From Cognatundibacterium rugosum (GTDB lineage Bacteria > Pseudomonadota > Gammaproteobacteria > Burkholderiales > Burkholderiaceae_D), in contig NZ_JACOGG010000003.1 of NCBI RefSeq assembly GCF_014284365.1, positions 62,001-126,000 of the forward strand: DNA of 64,000 nucleotides, given 5' to 3'. A program made the position numbers and the translations under genes. The notes under the pieces were generated by a model. It saw only the letters and a program-made list of their open reading frames with translations. It was not told where the DNA came from and made no database searches. Of this stretch, positions 58,883 to 64,000 are shown in pieces (the first letter of the stretch is position 1; each line of letters opens with the position of its first letter).

Positions 58883-60190
58883 TTAGTTAGTGCAAACTTG
58901 ATTACGGCCACCTTGCTTGGCTTGATACAGCATGGCATCTGCCTGCAAAAAAAGCTCATTTTCAGTCTTGCAGCTTGGGTAGGCGGCGATACCACCGCTG
59001 AAGCTGAATTGACGGAATTCGCCGGGTGTGACTTCAAACACGACTTTTCCAAAACTCTCGCGCATGGCGTCAAGCTTGAGCTTACCTTCGTCAAGTGAGC
59101 AATCCCAGAAGACGATGACAAATTCTTCACCGCCAAAGCGGCTTAGCAGATCACGTTCACCGAGCTGGGCGGATAGAACCAGGGACAGGCGTTTGATCAC
59201 AATATCGCCGAAGTAGTGCCCCCAGGTGTCGTTGATGGTCTTGAATTTGTCGATATCGATAATGCCGTAAGCCAGCGATTTGTCTTCGCGTCCGGCGCGC
59301 CGTATCCATTCCTGTGCTTTCTTTTGCAGACCTATCTTATTGAGTAAGCCCGTGGCACGGTCGCGGCTGATTAAATCTTTACTGGCTCGAATTTTATTAA
59401 TACGGTTAATTAATAAACGGGTCAGTACGTCGGCATCGCTGCTTTTCAGAATTTCGTCAAAGCCGCTATCCAGTGCCTGACGTGATAACGCGGATGTGCT
59501 TTGGTGCTGTAGCATGACGATCTCACGACCGCTATCAAATTCTATATTTTTCTTCAGTACGCGCACCAGCGCTTCTGTTTGCAGATAGTGTTTTTCATCA
59601 ATCAGTACGATATCAGGTTGCGCTTCTTTCACCTTGATATGTAAAGAGCGCGCATCCTGATAATGCAGTAATTCGATGTCATGCTGACTCAGCATCTGTG
59701 TGTCGAATTGCGCATCTTCCCCGAGGTAGACGATGGTATTGGATTCGCCCCTTTGCTGGCGAGCGAATATGTTGAACAGTTTATCAACCAGCACTTCATT
59801 GCTGATCGGTTTTTCCGCGTAGGCGAGGCAATTGCTGTCGACCAGCTTTTGCTGAAGAAGGAAACGCTCACCCTGGCGCACGGTTTGCAGATAAATGTAT
59901 TGCTGATGCGCAGGCAGCCTTTGCAGCAGATCACTCAGAAACATAGTCTGACGACGTTGCTGCTGCATGTCATCCTGCATGTTGTACAGCACGTCAAGAT
60001 CAATCACAAACAGCGTATGCCCCTCTGCATTTTCGACTGCGCTGACAAACTCCCGCATCTGGTCGAAGAACAGTATGTCGAAGTCATACTTGTGAGCGCT
60101 GAGCAGTAATTCATCTTTATTGTCTTTGATGAAGAATGTTTGCGTCAAAAGCATCACTCTGTTTTTATATAACAATCCTGCTTCTGCCAT
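58883..60190 (-). CDS. diguanylate cyclase with receiver-like N-terminus
   Basis: This 435-residue cytosolic protein has a GGDEF domain (about 270-435) with the active motif GGEEF at 353-357, so it should make c-di-GMP from GTP. The inhibitory RxxD site is missing: the place reads GERD. Two receiver-like folds precede it (about 12-135 and 155-262); the first keeps VIDLD and EKP but lacks the acidic pair at its first strand, so phosphorylation is doubtful. GGAG (minus strand) lies 5 bases before the ATG. Confidence 0.88.
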   Translation of the reverse strand: MAEAGLLYKNRVMLLTQTFFIKDNKDELLLSAHKYDFDILFFDQMREFVSAVENAEGHTLFVIDLDVLYNMQDDMQQQRRQTMFLSDLLQRLPAHQQYIYLQTVRQGERFLLQQKLVDSNCLAYAEKPISNEVLVDKLFNIFARQQRGESNTIVYLGEDAQFDTQMLSQHDIELLHYQDARSLHIKVKEAQPDIVLIDEKHYLQTEALVRVLKKNIEFDSGREIVMLQHQSTSALSRQALDSGFDEILKSSDADVLTRLLINRINKIRASKDLISRDRATGLLNKIGLQKKAQEWIRRAGREDKSLAYGIIDIDKFKTINDTWGHYFGDIVIKRLSLVLSAQLGERDLLSRFGGEEFVIVFWDCSLDEGKLKLDAMRESFGKVVFEVTPGEFRQFSFSGGIAAYPSCKTENELFLQADAMLYQAKQGGRNQVCTN

Positions 60191-60537
60191 TACAACTCCG
60201 TTTTATCTGCTGATGCGGCTGCTAAGCTGCGCTTTCTTCTTCGTAGAAGAAATTGAATGTTGCTGAATGTAAATGCGATTCTAATGTTTAATCTTACTTG
60301 CTGGGAATAGAAAAGCAGACTGTTTATGTTGAATGTTGTGTATTTGTTTGCGTATTGCCTACGTGGAATCTTTGGATAGAGGAATTTTCGCTTCATACCG
60401 TATCCATGCAATGCGTTGGGATTGGTATTGATGCAACATGTTGGCTGCAGAATGACTGAATTCCAGTCACGAGCGCGGCGAGTGGGCGATTTCTGTGCTA
60501 CTTTTCTCACTCCGATTCTGGTCTGAACAGGTGCACT
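60191..60537. other. divergent intergenic region
   Basis: These 347 bases separate the cyclase and the isochorismatase-family gene. The region is AT-rich in the middle (60260-60350). No convincing gene, repeat or hairpin was seen; promoters for both genes must lie here. Confidence 0.5.
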
Positions 60538-61077
60538 ATGCGTTCTGCTTTACTGATCATTGATGTACAACGTGCTTTGTTTGATAAAGCTCCGCGGCCG
60601 TTTGAAGCGGATCTGGTGGTTGAGCGTATTAATGCGCTGGCCAGCAGAGCCCGTCACGCAGGGATACCGGTGGTGTTTGTGCAGCACGAAACGAATACGG
60701 GAAATTTACGTTTTGGCAGCGATGGCTGGCAACTGGAACAAGGATTATTGCTGGAAGATGGTGACACGGTTTTGCGTAAAACCACACCTGACTCGTTTTT
60801 GCGTACCGAACTTAGCAGTCTGCTGGCGTTATGGGAGGTTGAACAACTGGTCATCTGTGGCTACGCATCTGAGTTTTGCGTTGACACCACCACGCGCCGT
60901 GCTGCTGCATTGGGGTTTCCTGTCACACTGGTATCGGATGCACATACCACGCATGATAAGGCGCACGCCAGTGCCGCGGAAATCCGGTGCCATCACAATA
61001 TGACTTTGCCGGACATCAGTAGCTTTGGGGTGGCAATACGGGCATTGCCATCTTCCCAGGTAGTGTTTGCACTGTGA
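60538..61077 (+). CDS. cysteine hydrolase of the isochorismatase family
   Basis: This 179-residue hydrolase has the catalytic triad Asp9 (IIDVQ), Lys81 (LRKTTPDSF) and Cys114 (ASEFCVDTT), with the cis-peptide region ICGYASEFC. The family includes nicotinamidases and other amidases; the substrate is unknown. Its stop lies 9 bases from that of the convergent sulfate-binding protein gene. Confidence 0.87.
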   Translation: MRSALLIIDVQRALFDKAPRPFEADLVVERINALASRARHAGIPVVFVQHETNTGNLRFGSDGWQLEQGLLLEDGDTVLRKTTPDSFLRTELSSLLALWEVEQLVICGYASEFCVDTTTRRAAALGFPVTLVSDAHTTHDKAHASAAEIRCHHNMTLPDISSFGVAIRALPSSQVVFAL

Positions 61078-61086
61078 GTGTGATAC

Positions 61087-62121
61087 TTAGCGTTTGCCCT
61101 GATACAGTTTGTCAAACTCTGCACCGTCATCGAAATGCTTTTTCTGCGCTTGCTTCCAGCCACCAAACACTTCATCGATAGTGAACAATGTCACGGGCTT
61201 GAAGTTAGTCGCATATTTCTGAAATGCGGCTTCAGAGCGCGGACGGAAAAAATGCTTGGCGATGATTTCCTGAGCAGGCTCAGAATACAGGTATTGCAGA
61301 TATGCAGTCGCCGTTTTGCGGGTACCTAATTTGTCGGCCACTTTATCCACTACTGCCACCGGTGATTCGGCCAGGATAGAAATTTTTGGATAAACCACTT
61401 CGTACTGATTGCCGAATTCCTGTTTGGCCAGCTGAACTTCATTTTCAAAAGTAACCAGCACATCACCAATTTCTCGCTGGGTAAAGGTGGTGGTGGCACC
61501 GCGTCCACCGGCATCAAGGACAGGCACGTTTTTGAAAATTTTATCAACCAGGGCACGCGCCTGCGCTTCATTGCCGCCGGACTTGATCACTGAGCCCCAG
61601 GCGGCCAGATAGCTGTAGCGGCCATTGCCTGAGGTTTTAGGATTCGGAATGATGACCTTTACACCCGGCTTACCCAGATCTTCCCAGTTTTTGATCTGCA
61701 GCGGATTTCCTTTGCGGGTCAGGAACACCATGGTGGAATAAAACGGTGCTGCATTGTTAGGAAAAGCTTTGGACCAAGTGGCTGGAATCAGGCCTTTTTC
61801 AGCAAGGATATCGATATCATTCGCTTGATTCATCGTGACGACTGAGGCTTCCAGTCCATCGATGACCGAGCGCGCCTGCTTGCTGGAGCCACCATGCGAT
61901 TGGTTGATGGAAGCAGTCTCGCCGGTTTTTTTCTTCCAATCGGCCACGAATGCGGGATTGATATCCTTGAACAATTCACGCGTTACGTCGTAGGACGCGT
62001 TCAATATGGCGCTGTTGGCGTAGGCTGGCATCAGGCCGCTGACTGCCTGCAAACTAAATGCGGCAAACAGCACCAGAGAGTGGCGGCGTGTTGAGGATGC
62101 GGATCTTGCGGATGTCTTCAT
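61087..62121 (-). CDS. sbp: sulfate ABC transporter substrate-binding protein
   Basis: This periplasmic sulfate/thiosulfate-binding protein has 344 residues, with a signal peptide (cleavage near AYANS, about residue 36). Sbp/CysP features are LNASYDVTRELFKDINPAF, SHGGSSKQARSVIDGL and TFENEVQLA. Permease and ATPase genes (cysTWA) are not adjacent, so it must work with a transporter encoded elsewhere. CAGGAG (minus strand) precedes the ATG. Confidence 0.93.
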   Translation of the reverse strand: MKTSARSASSTRRHSLVLFAAFSLQAVSGLMPAYANSAILNASYDVTRELFKDINPAFVADWKKKTGETASINQSHGGSSKQARSVIDGLEASVVTMNQANDIDILAEKGLIPATWSKAFPNNAAPFYSTMVFLTRKGNPLQIKNWEDLGKPGVKVIIPNPKTSGNGRYSYLAAWGSVIKSGGNEAQARALVDKIFKNVPVLDAGGRGATTTFTQREIGDVLVTFENEVQLAKQEFGNQYEVVYPKISILAESPVAVVDKVADKLGTRKTATAYLQYLYSEPAQEIIAKHFFRPRSEAAFQKYATNFKPVTLFTIDEVFGGWKQAQKKHFDDGAEFDKLYQGKR

Positions 62122-62186
62122 GGAATCTCCTGATTGAAGCCGCCATCTTGCACAGTTTGTGCGTGCAAAGGAAATACAGACTTTTT

Positions 62187-62210
62187 CTATGCATAGATGA
62201 TTTGGCTATG
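62187..62210. promoter_or_regulatory. palindrome and repeated half-site upstream of sbp
   Basis: CTATGCATAG (62187-62196) is a perfect palindrome, and a further CTATG lies at 62206-62210. Three CTATG/CATAG half-sites within 24 bases upstream of a sulfate uptake gene could mark a LysR-type (CysB-like) operator. This is not verified. Confidence 0.3.
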
Positions 62211-62375
62211 AAGCGCAGATTGCGCATAAACACATGCGAAAAAAGTCTGCTTCGTCTGCCTGCAATGTTTGTTAAACTGCAGTTTTTCTTTTATCCGGAT
62301 GGCTCGGACTACAGGCCAGTGACTGACAATTTGTCCGGTCGCGCCTTGCCTGGTTTGCAGCTGTTCTTTTTTGAT

Positions 62376-63953
62376 ATGGCTGGTATGAAAACACTCTCTG
62401 CTTTTTCCCTGAAATGCCTGCTGGGTCTGATGGTGGCGGCTTCCGTGCCGCTTGTGCACGCGGCCAACCCAACTGCAAGTGCCTCTGCGCATGCGGCAAC
62501 TGGTGGTATAGACTGGCGCAAAGACAATAATGTCGAAGCAGCTTTTGCGCAGGCTAAGGCCAGCAAAAAGCCTTTATTCCTGTATTGGGGCGCAGTCTGG
62601 TGCCCGCCATGCAATCAGGTCAAGGCAACCATCTTTAATCGTCAGGAATTTATCGATAAGTCGCGCCATTTCATTCCTGTGTATCTGGATGGCGATAGTC
62701 CTGGTGCGCAAAAATTTGCTGCCCAGTTCAAAGTTCGCGGCTACCCGACCATGATTTTGTTTAAGCCGGATGGTACGGAAATCACCCGCCTGCCGGGCGA
62801 GGTTGATTCTGAACGCTATTTGCAAGTGCTGACACTGGCGCTGAACAGCTCAGCATCGGTGGCTGATACGCTCAAGCTGGCGCTGGCTGGTGGCAAAGGC
62901 TTGAAAGAAGATGACTGGAGTTTGCTCGCTGATTATTCCTGGGACGATCCGGAGCAAAAACTGGTGGCACCTAAGGAGCTGGCGACGACTTTGGTCAGGC
63001 TCGCAGAAGTCGCCCCGGCCGGATTGGCGGCAACCCGGATTTATCTGAAGTCCTTGTTTGTGATTGCCACTAGTAAGCCTGGCAGCAGCGTGCCGACTCT
63101 GGATAAGGCGCAGGCGACTGAGCGTTTGATTAAGGCACTCAGTGACAGCAAGGTGGCACGCGATAACCTCGATCTGGTCGCCAGTTCTGCTGCATCCTTG
63201 ACCGAATATCTGACGGCAGCGAAATCAACTCAGCGTGCGACTTTGGTGCAGGCCTGGAATGGCGCCCTGGTCAAACTGGCGGATGATGCAAGTATTTCCA
63301 AAACTGATCGCCTGGGTGCGGTGATTGCACAGGTCGATCTGGCGAAGCTCGATGGTGGTAAACCATCGGCTTCATTCCAGAAAGACGTACAGAAACGTGT
63401 AGCTCAGATAGAGCAGGCTACTACAGACTCTTATGAGCGCCAGTCGGTAGTCAGCTCTGCTGCCTACGCCTTGGGTAATGCCGGCCTGCTGGATGATTCG
63501 GATACCTTGTTGAAAGCAGAGCTTAAACGTTCGCATTCCCCATATTATTTTATGTCGACACTGGGTTCTAACGCGAAGAAACGCGGTGATAATGCGGCTG
63601 CCATTAATTGGTATGAGCAAGCCTATAATGCCTCGAAAGGACCGGCTACCCGTTTGCAATGGGGCTCCAACTATGTGGCGAGTCTGGTCGACCTGGCACC
63701 TGCTGATGAAGCAAGAATACAAAAAGCGGTAAGTGGTGTGTTTGACGAAGTCGCGAAAACGGAAAATGCGTTTTATGAACGTAATCGCGCCTATTTGGAA
63801 AAACTGGGTAAGAAACTGCAGGATTGGAATAAAGATGGTAAGCATGCGCAAACCTTTCAAAAGGTGCAGGCTCAACTCGGCGGCATCTGCGCTAAGTTGC
63901 CAGCCAATGACCCTCAGAAAGCCAGCTGCCAGAATTTGCTGAATAAATCCTGA
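62376..63953 (+). CDS. thioredoxin-domain periplasmic protein
   Basis: This 525-residue protein starts at ATG 62376 (or 62385; neither has a good ribosome site). A signal peptide ends near LVHAA (residue 30). A thioredoxin fold (about 45-150) has the redox motif WCPPC (Cys 76 and 79) and the cis-Pro in GYPTMILF (Pro 124). The remaining 370 residues are helical, Ala/Lys-rich and TPR-like, without a family I recognise. It probably acts on periplasmic thiols; whether as reductase or isomerase is unknown. A terminator follows. Confidence 0.83.
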   Translation: MAGMKTLSAFSLKCLLGLMVAASVPLVHAANPTASASAHAATGGIDWRKDNNVEAAFAQAKASKKPLFLYWGAVWCPPCNQVKATIFNRQEFIDKSRHFIPVYLDGDSPGAQKFAAQFKVRGYPTMILFKPDGTEITRLPGEVDSERYLQVLTLALNSSASVADTLKLALAGGKGLKEDDWSLLADYSWDDPEQKLVAPKELATTLVRLAEVAPAGLAATRIYLKSLFVIATSKPGSSVPTLDKAQATERLIKALSDSKVARDNLDLVASSAASLTEYLTAAKSTQRATLVQAWNGALVKLADDASISKTDRLGAVIAQVDLAKLDGGKPSASFQKDVQKRVAQIEQATTDSYERQSVVSSAAYALGNAGLLDDSDTLLKAELKRSHSPYYFMSTLGSNAKKRGDNAAAINWYEQAYNASKGPATRLQWGSNYVASLVDLAPADEARIQKAVSGVFDEVAKTENAFYERNRAYLEKLGKKLQDWNKDGKHAQTFQKVQAQLGGICAKLPANDPQKASCQNLLNKS

Positions 63954-63972
63954 TCCAATTCTGATTATTTTA

Positions 63973-64000
63973 AAAAGCGACTCCGTGAGTCGCTTTTTTT
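63973..64000 (+). terminator. terminator at the window end
   Basis: AAAAGCGACT (63973-63982) pairs with AGTCGCTTTT (63988-63997), followed by a T-run up to the window edge. Confidence 0.82.

Noticed and set aside
54942-60190. A luxI-type synthase partner near the LuxR gene
   Set aside because: Both strands were read for an autoinducer synthase; none of the open frames shows its conserved Arg/Phe/Trp/Asp pattern.
1-64000. CRISPR arrays, prophage, intact insertion sequences or toxin-antitoxin pairs
   Set aside because: No regularly spaced repeats, integrases, transposases or small paired genes were found.

Overview
The window is a chromosomal segment of a betaproteobacterium of the order Burkholderiales. 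Gene order (pssA-leuA, rpsO-pnp, tpiA-secG-tRNA-Leu-nuoA..N-DUF2818-Nudix, thrS-infC-rpmI-rplT-pheS-pheT-ihfA-merR, aminotransferase next to uvrB) and protein sequences fit the Oxalobacteraceae (Undibacterium / Herminiimonas / Herbaspirillum relatives). This placement is inferred from recalled synteny, not from a search. No phage, integrase, intact transposase or CRISPR array was seen.

Layout. 1-6 kb: phosphatidylserine synthase, leucine biosynthesis (leuA behind a Leu-rich leader peptide that may be leaderless and an attenuator-like region), ribosomal protein S15 and PNPase. 6-8.4 kb: a quinone oxidoreductase, triosephosphate isomerase, SecG and tRNA-Leu(GAG). 8.5-23.1 kb: the complete 14-gene NADH dehydrogenase (complex I) operon nuoA-N, followed by a DUF2818 membrane protein and a Nudix hydrolase. 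24-31.9 kb: ETF-ubiquinone oxidoreductase on the reverse strand, an SDR-thioesterase pair, a PAS-LuxR regulator divergent from a 3-oxoacid CoA-transferase (scoAB), 3-hydroxybutyrate dehydrogenase, an alpha/beta hydrolase and a RidA protein. Together these suggest fatty acid, ketone body and polyhydroxybutyrate turnover, with electrons from the ETF route joining those of complex I in the quinone pool. 31.9-36 kb: relA, a membrane chemoreceptor and tRNA-Val(GAC). 36-44 kb: the translation cluster thrS-infC-rpmI-rplT-pheST plus ihfA and a MerR regulator. 44-51 kb: a second chemoreceptor, three identical tRNA-Asn(GUU) genes in tandem, an aromatic-type aminotransferase and uvrB.

51-64 kb is less ordinary: a lipoprotein alpha/beta hydrolase, a secreted S9 peptidase, and then an accessory patch at about 54.4-58.9 kb. 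The patch holds a decayed GGDEF C-terminus, a LuxR-type regulator with every canonical acyl-homoserine-lactone contact residue but no luxI nearby, a 54-residue unknown ORF with a good Shine-Dalgarno, a TonB-dependent receptor and a short Rhs-like coding remnant. An intact diguanylate cyclase, an isochorismatase-like hydrolase, an orphan sulfate-binding protein and a thioredoxin-domain protein close the window. The most interesting candidates are the leuA leader, the LuxR / small ORF / TonB receptor patch with gene debris on both sides, the structured infC-rpmI leader, the divergent scoAB control region and an unexplained nested inverted repeat at 46.36-46.45 kb.
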